Of a DNA stretch of 41,680 nt, positions 32,801 to 41,645 are shown piece after piece (position 1 is the stretch's first letter; every line of letters begins with the position of its first letter). The stretch is taken from contig NZ_KQ465139.1 of NCBI RefSeq assembly GCF_001308875.1, positions 1 to 41,680 on the forward strand. Reading direction: 5' to 3'. The position numbers and the translations under genes are program-made. The DNA comes from Lysinibacillus sp. ZYM-1. Its GTDB lineage: Bacteria; Bacillota; Bacilli; Bacillales_A; Planococcaceae. The notes under the pieces are model-generated. The model was not told the origin of the DNA and searched no databases. It saw nothing but the letters and a program-made list of their open reading frames with translations.

Positions 32801-33560
32801 GATCGTTGAAAAGCGTGCCTATCCTTCACCCAATCCAGCCATACGATTAACAGAAATAACTTATATGTCACAGGGCTTGCGGATCAAAGGACTTTTAGCA
32901 GAGCCAAGGACAGAGGGTACATATGATGGCTTTTTATATTTAAGAGGGGGGATGCAAAGTATTGGTATGGTAAGACCCTCACGTATTGCCCAATTTGCTG
33001 CACAGGGCTTTATCGTTTTTGCACCATACTATCGTGGGAATAGAGGTGGGGAAGGTCGAGACGAGTTTGCGGGAGCAGACCGTTATGATGCTGTCTATGC
33101 GGTGGATGTACTGAAGCAATTTTGCAATGACAATATACATGTTTTTGGCTTTTCACGTGGAGGTATCATGGCTCTGTGGACAGCTATTTTAAGAAGGGAT
33201 ATTACCACTGTTGTTACATGGGCTGGCGTTTCTGATGCAACGGCCACTTACTGGGAACGTACAGATATGCGACGAATGATGAAACGCGTTATCGGAGGAA
33301 CACCGAACCGTGTACCAGAAGCCTATGATGCCCGCACGCCCCTGTTCGAAATAGAACATATAACAGCCCCAGTGTTAATTATTCATGGCTATCGTGATGA
33401 GAATGTGGATATAGAGCATGCTAGACAACTGGCATTTTTCTTAGAGGATGCTAATAAGACATACGAAACATGGTATGACCTTCATTTTGCGCATCAATAC
33501 CCACCGGCTAAAAATCGTGAAACAGTACGTGCTCTTTGTGAATGGATGAAGCAACACTAG
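32784..33560 (+). CDS. Alpha/beta hydrolase, YtmA-like (prolyl-oligopeptidase/esterase type)
   Basis: This 258-residue alpha/beta hydrolase has the nucleophile Ser124 in FGFSRGG, an acid in HGYRDENVD, and His in LHFAHQYP. LYLRGG forms the oxyanion region. It matches B. subtilis YtmA in length and neighbourhood. Substrates may be peptides or esters; the in vivo substrate is unknown. The start is GTG at 32784 with GGAGGAG about 10 nt upstream, lying inside ytkD, so the two are coupled. A hairpin follows that mainly serves the convergent gene. Confidence 0.82.
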   Translation: MTNNGEIVEKRAYPSPNPAIRLTEITYMSQGLRIKGLLAEPRTEGTYDGFLYLRGGMQSIGMVRPSRIAQFAAQGFIVFAPYYRGNRGGEGRDEFAGADRYDAVYAVDVLKQFCNDNIHVFGFSRGGIMALWTAILRRDITTVVTWAGVSDATATYWERTDMRRMMKRVIGGTPNRVPEAYDARTPLFEIEHITAPVLIIHGYRDENVDIEHARQLAFFLEDANKTYETWYDLHFAHQYPPAKNRETVRALCEWMKQH

Positions 33561-33570
33561 TAAATAGAAA

Positions 33571-33634
33571 AAATAAAAACCCCTTACCTTAGAATACTGT
33601 CCTGAGACAAATAGGTATATTCTAAAGTAAGGGG
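33571..33634 (-). terminator. Terminator between convergent hydrolase genes
   Basis: The 17-nt arms 33580-33596 and 33618-33634 pair with one mismatch (a G-T pair on the minus strand) and a 21-nt loop. On the minus strand a T-rich run follows, so it is the terminator of the leftward gene. It may also stop the rightward transcript. Confidence 0.85.
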
Positions 33635-33654
33635 CATCTATTAAGTGGTAATGA

Positions 33655-34611
33655 TTATTTCATGTAACTTTCCAAGAAATGTTGAATAGTTTCCCAATAA
33701 AGTTCGCCAGCTACACTTTCTGCCTCACCATGACCAGCACCCTCCACGATTAATTTTTGCTTCGGTACATCTGCTGCTTCATATACGTCACTCAACATCG
33801 TCGAAGGGACAAAAGTATCGTTGTCTCCATGAATAAACAGCATGGGGGTTTTCGATTTTGCTACTTGTTCCACTGCGCTAGCTTCACCCAATGTATAGTC
33901 TGCTTTTAGTTTAGTAACAACCGAAGAGAATTGCATAATTGGGAATGAAGGTAAGTGAAAGATTGCTTTCAATTGATAGGAAAATTCATCCCATACGGAA
34001 GAATAACCACAATCCTCAATGATTGCCTTAACATTTGTGGGCAAATCCTCGCCTGAAGCCATCATTACAGTGGCTCCACCCATTGAAACCCCATATAGAA
34101 CGATTTCAGCATTTTCATTCAAGCTTACAATGTTGTCAATCCATGAAACAACATCAAAACGATCATGCCAGCCCATGCCGATGTAATCACCTTCACTTTG
34201 GCCATGTCCTCTCGCATCTGGAATGAGCACATGATAGCCCATATCATAAAAATGTTTAGCATACTTGGTCATTTGTGTACCATCACTTGAATAGCCATGG
34301 AAGATAATTGCCCATTTGTTAGTGGGATGACTATTTTGGATTGAGTAAGCATGCAATTTAAGAGAATCAAAAGATTGAATCGTTGACTCTTCATAATGCT
34401 TGTTAAACCATTGCTTACGTTCCTCTTTTTCTTTAGCTTCACTTGAATTGATATCGATTACATTATGGGGTGCATCTAAAACTGCTGCTTTATCAGTATC
34501 AGGATTTAATGCGAGATTATAAAAGTAGTTGCCTGCAAAAAAACCAGCACCTATAAATAAAGCAAATAAAATCGTTATGATTGTTACTAGTAATTTATAT
34601 TTTCTTTTCAT
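33655..34611 (-). CDS. Membrane-anchored alpha/beta hydrolase
   Basis: This 318-residue protein has an N-terminal transmembrane anchor (about residues 7-30) and an extracellular alpha/beta-hydrolase domain. The nucleophile is Ser176 in GVSMGG, the oxyanion region is HGYSSDG, the acid lies in HGDNDTFVP and the His in EGAGHGEAE. It resembles B. subtilis YqkD-type hydrolases and likely acts on an ester or lipid at the cell surface. Start 34611 has a GGGAGATAC ribosome binding site. It is the gene immediately downstream of pckA on the same strand, but the pckA terminator lies between. Confidence 0.85.
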   Translation of the reverse strand: MKRKYKLLVTIITILFALFIGAGFFAGNYFYNLALNPDTDKAAVLDAPHNVIDINSSEAKEKEERKQWFNKHYEESTIQSFDSLKLHAYSIQNSHPTNKWAIIFHGYSSDGTQMTKYAKHFYDMGYHVLIPDARGHGQSEGDYIGMGWHDRFDVVSWIDNIVSLNENAEIVLYGVSMGGATVMMASGEDLPTNVKAIIEDCGYSSVWDEFSYQLKAIFHLPSFPIMQFSSVVTKLKADYTLGEASAVEQVAKSKTPMLFIHGDNDTFVPSTMLSDVYEAADVPKQKLIVEGAGHGEAESVAGELYWETIQHFLESYMK

Positions 34612-34639
34612 ATGTATCTCCCTATATTAGCTTACATTC

Positions 34640-34673
34640 ATGGCAAAGAAAAAGAGAACGAATCATATCGTTC
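34640..34673 (-). terminator. Terminator after pckA
   Basis: On the minus strand GAACGA pairs with TCGTTC (34673-34656, 6-nt loop), followed by TCTTTTTCTTT. The stem is short but the tail is strongly T-rich. Confidence 0.7.
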
Positions 34674-34694
34674 CCTTTGTCTTTTATCTAGTCG

Positions 34695-36281
34695 TTATTT
34701 TAATGGTCCACCAAGTGTAGTGATGGCTTCAGAAACGTTTGAGAATTTCTTGAAGTTTTCGTTGAATAAGCCTGCAAGTTCAGCAGCTTTTGTATCGTAT
34801 GCAGTTTTATCTGCCCATGCTTCACGAGGGTTTAATACTTCTGAAGGTACACCTTCAACCGCTGTTGGAATGTGTAAACCAAACACAGCATCTTGTGTCG
34901 TTTCAACATTTGTTAATTTGCCATCGATAGCTGCGCGAACCATAGTACGTGTATAAGAAAGTTTCATACGGCTACCAGTACCATATTCGCCACCAGTCCA
35001 ACCAGTGTTCACTAGGAATACTTGTGCACCATGCTCGTCAATTTTTTGACCTAACATTTCAGCATAAACTGTTGCTGGAAGTGGAAGGAATGGAGAACCG
35101 AAGCAAGTAGAGAAAACTGGTTCTGGCTCTGTTACACCACGTTCAGTTCCAGCAAGTTTAGAAGTGAAACCGCTTAAGAAGTGGTACATTGCTTGCTCTT
35201 TTGTTAATTTGCTGATTGGAGGTAATACGCCAAATGCATCAGCTGTTAGGAAGATGATTGTTTTCGGATGACCTGCAACAGATGGATCAACAATATTTTC
35301 GATGTATTGGATTGGGTATGCTACGCGTGTATTTTCTGTTAATGAACCATCATCATAGTCACAAATACGAGTTTCTGGATCAACAGCTACGTTTTCTAAA
35401 ACAGAACCGAAGCGGATTGCATTGTAGATTTCTGGTTCTTTTTCAGCAGAAAGGTTGATTGTTTTTGCATAGCAACCACCCTCAATGTTGAATACACCAT
35501 TATCAGACCAGCCATGTTCATCGTCACCGATTAGCATACGATCTGGATCAGCAGATAATGTAGTTTTACCAGTACCAGATAGACCGAAGAATAATGCCAC
35601 ATCGCCAGCTTCACCAACGTTTGCTGAACAGTGCATTGAAAGGATACCTTGTTGTGGTAATAAGTAGTTCATGATACCAAAAATAGATTTTTTCATTTCA
35701 CCAGCATATTCAGTACCACCAATTAAGATAATTTTCTTTTCAAGTGATACGATGATGAATGTTTCAGAAGCAGTACCGTCAACCGCAGGATCTGCTTTAA
35801 AGTTAGGAGCTGAGATGACAGTGAAGTCTGCAACATGAGAAGTCAATTCTTCTTTAGTTGGACGGATAAATAATTGATGAGCGAAAAGGTTGTGCCAAGC
35901 GTATTCATTAATTACTTGGATGCTTAATTGTGAATCTTTGTCCGCGCCAGCAAAGCCATTGAATACGAATAATTCATCACGTTCTTTTAAATATTTTATT
36001 ACTTTTACATACAGGTTATCGAACACTTCAGAAGAAATTGGTTGATTGACTTTACCCCAGTCAATTTGATCTTTTGTGCTTTCTTCTTCTACCGTATATT
36101 TATCTTTAGGTGAACGACCAGTGTATTTGCCAGTTTCTGCACGAACTGCGCCATCTACTGTTAACATTGCCTCACCACGAGATGTAGCTTTTTCTGCTAA
36201 TTGTGGTACTGAAAGTTGAACATTAATGTTACCGCCGCTTAATAATTCCTTCAGTTCGTTTGCAATTTCTACTGAATTCAT
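34695..36281 (-). CDS. pckA: ATP-dependent phosphoenolpyruvate carboxykinase
   Basis: This 528-residue gluconeogenic enzyme converts oxaloacetate plus ATP to phosphoenolpyruvate, CO2 and ADP. The kinase P-loop GLSGTGKT is at 233-240, followed by [21 protein letters not shown] near residue 57 and [17 protein letters not shown] near residue 430 bind substrate and nucleotide. Length is typical of bacterial ATP-type enzymes. The ATG at 36281 follows AAGGATGG at 10 nt. A CcpN-like site overlaps the promoter -10, so repression by glycolytic carbon sources is likely. The gene is divergent from metK, as in B. subtilis. Confidence 0.97.
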   Translation of the reverse strand: MNSVEIANELKELLSGGNINVQLSVPQLAEKATSRGEAMLTVDGAVRAETGKYTGRSPKDKYTVEEESTKDQIDWGKVNQPISSEVFDNLYVKVIKYLKERDELFVFNGFAGADKDSQLSIQVINEYAWHNLFAHQLFIRPTKEELTSHVADFTVISAPNFKADPAVDGTASETFIIVSLEKKIILIGGTEYAGEMKKSIFGIMNYLLPQQGILSMHCSANVGEAGDVALFFGLSGTGKTTLSADPDRMLIGDDEHGWSDNGVFNIEGGCYAKTINLSAEKEPEIYNAIRFGSVLENVAVDPETRICDYDDGSLTENTRVAYPIQYIENIVDPSVAGHPKTIIFLTADAFGVLPPISKLTKEQAMYHFLSGFTSKLAGTERGVTEPEPVFSTCFGSPFLPLPATVYAEMLGQKIDEHGAQVFLVNTGWTGGEYGTGSRMKLSYTRTMVRAAIDGKLTNVETTQDAVFGLHIPTAVEGVPSEVLNPREAWADKTAYDTKAAELAGLFNENFKKFSNVSEAITTLGGPLK

Positions 36282-36349
36282 CGATTAAATACCATCCTTT
36301 TTTATAGTATTCCCTTGATTTAGAGGGATTTTTTCTTAATTTCAAAAAT

Positions 36350-36360
36350 AGTATAACACA
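36350..36360 (-). promoter_or_regulatory. pckA -10 region with CcpN-like operator
   Basis: On the minus strand, TGTGTTATACT exactly fits the CcpN consensus TRTGHYATAYW as I remember it. Its last six bases TATACT form a good -10 box. A weaker 9-of-11 match on the other strand lies at 36371-36381. The remaining 36282-36660 holds only AT-rich promoter DNA, and no gene is seen. Confidence 0.65.
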
Positions 36361-36628
36361 ATTGCTTAAATAATCTATACTAATTAAGAAATTATTTTAG
36401 AGTTTTTATGACTTTTCAATAAACTGACAAAAAATAATGTTTTTCGAGTAGAAAACATTCAATCCTACAGTAAATTGGCTAAAATTTGAACCACACATAT
36501 GTTACCACAAGATGCTAGGTATGTTGTAGGGATTAATTTGCTTCTATTTACATCATCATCCAAGTATGAAAAGTTTTATGATTATTAATTGTTCCTTCCT
36601 TTCTATACAGTAATACATAAGAAAATAT

Positions 36629-36657
36629 TTGACAACGTTCGACCTTTTCAGTAACAT
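36629..36657 (+). promoter_or_regulatory. Promoter of the S-box leader and metK
   Basis: TTGACA (36629-36634) and TAACAT (36652-36657) are spaced 17 bp. Transcription would start about 7 nt further on, just before the riboswitch P1 helix. Confidence 0.75.
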
Positions 36658-36671
36658 GAAAATGAACGGAT

Positions 36672-36793
36672 ACTCTTATCCCGAGCTGGTGGAGGGTCAG
36701 GCCCTGTGAAACCCGGCAACCTGCATGAACTATTTCACGACATGCGTTGGTGCCAACCTGATGCAAGGGGAAACTCCCTTGAACGATAAGAGT
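36672..36793 (+). ncRNA. SAM-I (S-box) riboswitch upstream of metK
   Basis: P1 is formed by ACTCTTATC (36672-36680) and GATAAGAGT (36785-36793). Between them lie the S-box landmarks CCGAGCTGGTGGAGGG, GAAACCCGGCAACC, TGGTGCCAA and AAGGGGAAACTCCCTT. SAM binding would stabilise P1 and allow the terminator at 36815-36855 to form, lowering metK expression. The sequence GAAAGG next to P1 can pair with CCTTTC of the terminator as an antiterminator. Confidence 0.96.
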
Positions 36794-36814
36794 GAAAGGT
36801 TAAGAAGTCATTAT

Positions 36815-36855
36815 TCCTTTCCTCATGTATAGTAACGTGAGAAAAGGATTTTTTT
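36815..36855 (+). terminator. SAM-controlled terminator of the S-box riboswitch
   Basis: The 14-nt arms 36815-36828 and 36835-36848 pair with one mismatch and one G-T, followed by seven T. About 230 nt of leader remain before metK. It holds a TTGACA at 37015 without a good -10, and no gene. Confidence 0.9.
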
Positions 36856-37085
36856 ATTGTTAAAAATCAATGTAAAGGTAAGTATATGTAGTTCTTTCCT
36901 TATTATAATAATGGCGGATCTTTCGAAATCCTCGTGTTAAAAGTAGTAGTTGTTTTTTCGCGAAAGTGAAATGACAGCAACAACGGCTTGAAAGTTCAAT
37001 CCTTAGGAGCGGACTTGACATGGGTAATGAGTACCGTATTCAAACACAAATACTTTTTTTGTAAGAGTAATAGGAGGAAAACTAA

Positions 37086-38282
37086 ATGACAAACCGTCGA
37101 CTGTTTACATCAGAGAGTGTAACAGAAGGACATCCAGATAAAATTTGTGACCAGATCTCGGATGCCATTTTAGATGCTATTTTAGCAGAAGATCCAAATG
37201 CACGTGTGGCGTGTGAAACAACTGTAACAACAGGATTAGTATTAGTAGCAGGAGAAATTACTACTTCTACTTATGTAGATATCAAAGGTATCGTACGTGA
37301 TACTGTGGCAGAAATCGGGTACACACGCGGTAAATATGGCTTTGATGCTGAAAACTTAGCGGTACTTGTAGCGATTGGTGAGCAATCTCCTGATATTGCT
37401 CAAGGTGTTGACCAAGCTTTAGAGGCTCGTGAGGGTTCTATGACAGACGCAGATATTGAAGCGATTGGCGCAGGGGACCAAGGCTTAATGTTTGGTTATG
37501 CATGTAATGAAACACCTGAGCTAATGCCACTACCAATTAGCTTAGCACATAAATTAGCACGTCGTTTAACAGAAGTTCGTAAGTCCGGTGAACTAGCTTA
37601 TTTACGTCCGGATGGTAAAACACAAGTAACAATTGAATATGATGATAATAACGTACCTGTACGTGTAGATACAATTGTTATTTCAACACAGCATGATGAA
37701 GATGCAACACTTGAACAAATTCAAGCTGACCTGAAAAAATTCGTAATTGCGCCTGTTGTGCCAAGCGAATTATTAGATGCAAACACAAAATACTTTATCA
37801 ATCCAACTGGCCGATTCGTAATCGGTGGGCCAAAAGGAGATGCTGGTTTAACAGGCCGTAAGATCATTGTTGATACATACGGCGGTTATGCTCGTCACGG
37901 TGGTGGTGCGTTCTCTGGTAAGGATGCAACAAAAGTTGACCGTTCAGCAGCATATGCGGCACGTTATGTAGCTAAAAATATTGTAGCAGCTGGCTTAGCA
38001 GAACGCGCTGAGGTACAGCTTGCTTATGCAATTGGAGTTGCACAACCTGTTTCCATTGCTGTTGATACATTTGGTACAGGAAAAGTGAAGGAAAGCGAAA
38101 TTGTAGAATGGGTACGTGAGCTGTTTGATTTACGACCAGCAGGGATTATTAAAATGCTTGATCTTCGTCGACCAATCTACAAACAAACTGCAGCTTATGG
38201 TCACTTTGGTCGCACAGATTTAAATGTACCATGGGAACAAATTGATAAAGCTGACGCATTACGCGTAAAAGCACGTCTGTAA
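37086..38282 (+). CDS. metK: S-adenosylmethionine synthetase
   Basis: This 398-residue cytoplasmic enzyme makes S-adenosylmethionine from methionine and ATP, releasing phosphate and pyrophosphate. Family motifs are complete: [40 protein letters not shown], the phosphate loop GGGAFSGKD and [16 protein letters not shown]. The ATG has a perfect AGGAGG ribosome binding site. It is controlled by its own product through the S-box riboswitch upstream, is divergent from pckA, and ends in a strong terminator. Confidence 0.98.
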   Translation: MTNRRLFTSESVTEGHPDKICDQISDAILDAILAEDPNARVACETTVTTGLVLVAGEITTSTYVDIKGIVRDTVAEIGYTRGKYGFDAENLAVLVAIGEQSPDIAQGVDQALEAREGSMTDADIEAIGAGDQGLMFGYACNETPELMPLPISLAHKLARRLTEVRKSGELAYLRPDGKTQVTIEYDDNNVPVRVDTIVISTQHDEDATLEQIQADLKKFVIAPVVPSELLDANTKYFINPTGRFVIGGPKGDAGLTGRKIIVDTYGGYARHGGGAFSGKDATKVDRSAAYAARYVAKNIVAAGLAERAEVQLAYAIGVAQPVSIAVDTFGTGKVKESEIVEWVRELFDLRPAGIIKMLDLRRPIYKQTAAYGHFGRTDLNVPWEQIDKADALRVKARL

Positions 38283-38337
38283 ACTATTGTGCTAAAGTGC
38301 TAAAGTTGTTAGAAAATTATTCTAATGTATTATGAAC

Positions 38338-38368
38338 AAAAGGGGCATTGCTGCCCCTTTTGTTTTTT
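38338..38368 (+). terminator. Terminator after metK
   Basis: A perfect 10-bp stem, AAAAGGGGCA (38338-38347) with TGCCCCTTTT (38352-38361), has loop TTGC and is followed by G and six T. Confidence 0.95.
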
Positions 38369-38458
38369 CGCAAAAATGCCTCACCATTATTCCTTGAACA
38401 ATTAATTGTCATGGAAGCGAGGGATTTTTTTATGATTATTAAATTTCTTTGTAAGTTT

Positions 38459-38971
38459 TTACTTTTGTAGAGATTTATAATACTGACCTTTTTCTGCGTA
38501 TTCACGTACGATACGTTCCATATCCTCTTTATCCTCGTCGTTTAATTCTCGGACAACCTTGGCTGGACGACCTAATGCTAAGCTATTTGGAGGAATGACT
38601 TTACCAGGAGGCACTAGACTCCCAGCTCCAATAAATGCACCCTCCCCAATCTCTGCTCCGTCTAATATAATGGAGCCCATACCGATTAAGGCATTTTTTC
38701 GAATTGTACAGCTATGTAAAGTTACTTGGTGTCCTACCGTTACCTCGTCTTCAATAATGAGTGGAAACTTAGGACTTTGATGTAAGCAACAGAGATCTTG
38801 GATACTTACTCGCTTACCAATAATTGTTGGAGAAACGTCGCCGCGTATAACAGTATTAAACCAAATAGTTGTTTCAGCTCCAATTGTTACGTCTCCAGTA
38901 ACTGTTGCGTAATCAGCAATAAAAACAGATGGATCGATCTTTGGTATTTTATCTTTAAAAGGATAAATCAT
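38459..38971 (-). CDS. Gamma-carbonic-anhydrase-like hexapeptide protein (YtoA-like)
   Basis: This 170-residue protein is a left-handed beta-helix of the YrdA/YtoA group, with a run of hexapeptide repeats through about residues 10-135. The three histidine positions of the metal site appear as LCCLHQSP, TVGHQVTLHS and the intervening loop. It could be a carbonic anhydrase or an acyltransferase; many homologues are inactive or uncharacterised. The ATG at 38971 has an AGAGGCG ribosome binding site. It is convergent with metK and divergent from the YtpA-like gene. Its B. subtilis counterpart ytoA also lies near metK. Confidence 0.88.
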   Translation of the reverse strand: MIYPFKDKIPKIDPSVFIADYATVTGDVTIGAETTIWFNTVIRGDVSPTIIGKRVSIQDLCCLHQSPKFPLIIEDEVTVGHQVTLHSCTIRKNALIGMGSIILDGAEIGEGAFIGAGSLVPPGKVIPPNSLALGRPAKVVRELNDEDKEDMERIVREYAEKGQYYKSLQK

Positions 38972-39065
38972 GAGAATCGCCTCTTTTCTTTCTATAGATG
39001 TAGTATTATCGTATCAAATACGCAACTTTAAGGAAATATAAAATTAAAATGAGCTGTTATTTCGA

Positions 39066-39071
39066 TATAAT
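39066..39071 (+). promoter_or_regulatory. -10 box of the YtpA-like gene
   Basis: This is an exact TATAAT. The best -35 is TTAAAA at 39044-39049 with a 16-bp spacer, which is weak. Confidence 0.5.
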
Positions 39072-39105
39072 CAAAGTGTAATTATTTTTTAGGAGGACTA
39101 TGTGA

Positions 39106-39912
39106 ATGTGGAAATGGGAAGCTGAAGGACAAGCAAAGGCTGTGATTGCTATTCTTCATGGTGCTTATGAAAATCACCGTTGGTATGGATGGCTTATAGA
39201 GAAATTAAGATTGGAAGGCTTCCACATAGTCATGGGAGATTTACCGAATCATGGCGTGAATGCAAGGTTTGCCCGTGTCCATGATGAGGACTTCAAATTG
39301 TACAATAAATATACAAGAAATCTGGTTGAGAATGCATTTTCATATAATTTACCAACCTTTATAATAGGGCATGGACTAGGCGCGACATTAGTTCTTCATA
39401 TAATGCAAAAGAAAAAGTATGAGTGCGCAGGTATTATTTTGACATCACCTTGGCTCCAATTAAAGCTATTACCAGGTAAATTATCAAATGCTCTAACAAG
39501 TCTGAGTGCATTAACAGCAAATGTTAAATTGACACATGACCTGACATTTGAGAAATTAACGCGTAGTGTGGAAGGTAGAGAAGAAATGAAGGATGATGTA
39601 CCGTTCATGTCTGTTGTGTCAGTGAAATGGTATCGAGAGCTTCAACAGATGATGAAAAATTTAGTCATGTTGCCTAAGGAAGAATTTCCTAATATGCCAA
39701 TGTTAATTATGACGGCTGAAAAAGATAAAATTACGGAGACTCGACAAACGCGAAATTGGCTTCATCAACAGGAGCTGACGGAGTTCCAGTTTAAAGAATG
39801 GGCAAATTGTTATCACAATTTATTTCATGAAGTAGAGCGTGAAGAGATTTTTATGTATATTCGAGATTTTATCAACAATGCCCTTAGACGAATTGGCTAT
39901 ATAATAAAATAG
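39106..39912 (+). CDS. YtpA-like alpha/beta hydrolase with Gly in place of the nucleophile Ser
   Basis: This 268-residue protein closely follows B. subtilis YtpA, a phospholipase-like enzyme tied to the lysophospholipid antibiotic bacilysocin, from MWKWEAEGQAKAVIAILHGA through SVKWYRELQQMM to CYHNLFHEVEREEIF. The usual nucleophile motif GHSMGG reads GHGLGA, so residue 90 is glycine, codon GGA. The presumed acid (TAEKDKI) and histidine (CYHNLFHE) remain. The protein may be inactive, may bind lipid without hydrolysing it, or may use another residue. The ATG has a perfect AGGAGG ribosome binding site, so the gene appears to be expressed. The C-terminus is about ten residues longer than I recall for YtpA. 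Confidence 0.82.
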   Translation: MWKWEAEGQAKAVIAILHGAYENHRWYGWLIEKLRLEGFHIVMGDLPNHGVNARFARVHDEDFKLYNKYTRNLVENAFSYNLPTFIIGHGLGATLVLHIMQKKKYECAGIILTSPWLQLKLLPGKLSNALTSLSALTANVKLTHDLTFEKLTRSVEGREEMKDDVPFMSVVSVKWYRELQQMMKNLVMLPKEEFPNMPMLIMTAEKDKITETRQTRNWLHQQELTEFQFKEWANCYHNLFHEVEREEIFMYIRDFINNALRRIGYIIK

Positions 39913-39970
39913 GTTCCCAACCTTCCAAATAATAGGATATCTACTTAAATATTGTTACTCAAATATAATA

Positions 39971-39999
39971 TTGTAATTTTCTGAAAAGTGTAATAATAT
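39971..39999 (+). promoter_or_regulatory. Promoter of the alanine/glycine symporter gene
   Basis: TTGTAA (39971-39976) and TAATAT (39994-39999) are separated by 17 bp, and an AT-rich leader of about 35 nt follows. Confidence 0.65.
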
Positions 40000-40038
40000 A
40001 GTGACTTAAAGTAAGGTAATCCAAATTGGAGGGGTAAA

Positions 40039-41547
40039 ATGGATATAGTTGTTGGTAAGATAAATGACATTTTATGGGGCCCGTGGTTTATTTATGGTAT
40101 CTTATTGATTGGGCTTTTTTTCTCAGTCATTACGAGGTTCCTGCAAGTAAGGCATATTAAAGATATGTTTGTATTAATGTTTAAAGGGGAGAAATCAGAA
40201 AAGGGGATTTCCTCCTTCCAAGCAATGTCTATCGCATTATCAGGTCGTGTGGGTACAGGAAATATCGCCGGTACTGCAACAGCAATTGGGATGGGGGGAC
40301 CTGGTGCTGTCTTTTGGATGTGGGCAATCGCTTTCATTGGTGCGGCAACCGCATATGTAGAGTCAACATTAGCTCAAATCTATAAAGAAGAGAAAGATAC
40401 TGAATATCGTGGTGGACCGGCCTATTACATAGAAAAAGGAATGGGTCAAAAATGGTTTGCAGTGATTTTTGCTATAGCTGCTTTGATTGCAATGTTAATA
40501 CTCATGCCAGGAGTGCAATCTAATGCCATTGCGGGAGCTGTTGAAAACGCTTTCGGTCTTGAAACTTGGATTACAGGACTTATTATTGTTGTTTTATTAG
40601 GTGCCATTATTATTGGGGGCGTTAAATCAATTGCAAACGCTGCTCAAATTATTGTACCTTTCATGGCATTAGCTTACATTATTATGGCTATTATTATTAT
40701 TGCTATGAATATTTCAGAGGTTCCATCTGTCTTTGCTTTAATTTTCTCAAGTGCATTTGGGGCACAAGAAATTTTCGGAGGTATTATTGGCTCTGCAATT
40801 GCTTGGGGTGTTAAAAGAGGAATCTATTCAAACGAGGCAGGTCAAGGGACGGGGGCACACCCTGCTGCCGCAGCTGAAGTATCTCATCCTGCTAAACAAG
40901 GGATTGTCCAAGCAGCATCTGTATACATTGATACATTATTAATTTGTTCAGCTACAGCCTTTATGATTTTATTTACTGGTATGTACAATGTACAAGATGA
41001 AAAGGCGGCTGAAGGAACAGACCCATTTATTCATGTTGGGGAATTCAATAAAGATGGCTTAACGGGTGATGAGCAAATGACATTTGCTAAAAGTATTCAA
41101 GAAGGTGCTGCGTATACACAATATGCAGTTGAATCATCATTACCTGGATTTGGTGCACCATTCGTAGCCATTGCACTATTCTTCTTTGCCTTTACAACGA
41201 TTATGGCTTATTACTATATCGCTGAAACAAACGTTGCTTATCTATTTAGAGGTGGTACCGAAAAGATTTTCATTTGGATTGCGAAAATTGCCATTTTAGG
41301 TGCAGCATTCTATGGTACAGTCCGTACGTCTGAACTGGCCTGGGCAATGGGGGATGTAGGTCTTGGTTTAATGGTATGGATTAACGTTCTGGCTATTTTA
41401 ATTATCATGAAACCAGCTATTGTGGCTTTAAAAGATTACGAGAAACAGAAAAAAGAAGGAAAAGATCCTGTCTTTGATCCTCGTAAACTAGGCATTAAAG
41501 GGGCAGATTTCTGGGTTGACTATAATGAAAAACGCGAAAAAAAGTAG
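40039..41547 (+). CDS. Alanine/glycine:cation symporter (AGCS family)
   Basis: This 502-residue integral membrane protein imports alanine or glycine with Na+ or H+. It has about ten or eleven hydrophobic spans. The AGCS landmarks are SIALSGRVGTGNIAGTATAI near residue 67, GGPAYYIEKGMG, and GIYSNEAGQGTGAHPAAAAE near residue 265. The C-terminal tail is short and charged. The ATG has a GGAGGGGTAAA ribosome binding site. It is monocistronic, with two hairpins downstream. B. subtilis AlsT, YrbD and YtnA-type transporters are relatives in function, but which amino acid is used here is not shown. Confidence 0.93.
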   Translation: MDIVVGKINDILWGPWFIYGILLIGLFFSVITRFLQVRHIKDMFVLMFKGEKSEKGISSFQAMSIALSGRVGTGNIAGTATAIGMGGPGAVFWMWAIAFIGAATAYVESTLAQIYKEEKDTEYRGGPAYYIEKGMGQKWFAVIFAIAALIAMLILMPGVQSNAIAGAVENAFGLETWITGLIIVVLLGAIIIGGVKSIANAAQIIVPFMALAYIIMAIIIIAMNISEVPSVFALIFSSAFGAQEIFGGIIGSAIAWGVKRGIYSNEAGQGTGAHPAAAAEVSHPAKQGIVQAASVYIDTLLICSATAFMILFTGMYNVQDEKAAEGTDPFIHVGEFNKDGLTGDEQMTFAKSIQEGAAYTQYAVESSLPGFGAPFVAIALFFFAFTTIMAYYYIAETNVAYLFRGGTEKIFIWIAKIAILGAAFYGTVRTSELAWAMGDVGLGLMVWINVLAILIIMKPAIVALKDYEKQKKEGKDPVFDPRKLGIKGADFWVDYNEKREKK

Positions 41548-41558
41548 TTAAAGAGAAA

Positions 41559-41585
41559 GGCTAACTAATAGACTATTAGTTAGCC
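41559..41585. repeat. Perfect 13-bp inverted repeat after the symporter gene
   Basis: GGCTAACTAATAG (41559-41571) and CTATTAGTTAGCC (41573-41585) are separated by one base. No T run follows on the plus strand, so it may stabilise the mRNA end. Confidence 0.7.
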
Positions 41586-41595
41586 TCAGACTGTA

Positions 41596-41645
41596 GACAA
41601 AAGCCATCGAGAAGTTCACTCTCGATGACTTTTGTCATTTTTCTT
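41596..41645 (+). terminator. Terminator downstream of the symporter gene
   Basis: The 17-nt arms 41596-41612 and 41620-41636 pair with one mismatch and a 7-nt loop, followed by ATTTTTCTTTC. Confidence 0.9.

Noticed and set aside
36548..36766. Minus-strand 72-residue open frame
   Set aside because: It lies across the SAM riboswitch and its promoter and has no coding signature.
38369..38458. Terminator for the YtoA-like gene
   Set aside because: Only scattered 4-bp pairings (CCTC/GAGG, CCAT/ATGG) around an AATTAATT core are seen, too weak to call.
39913..40038. Glycine riboswitch before the alanine/glycine symporter
   Set aside because: The leader is short and AT-rich without the conserved glycine aptamer core; only a promoter is visible.
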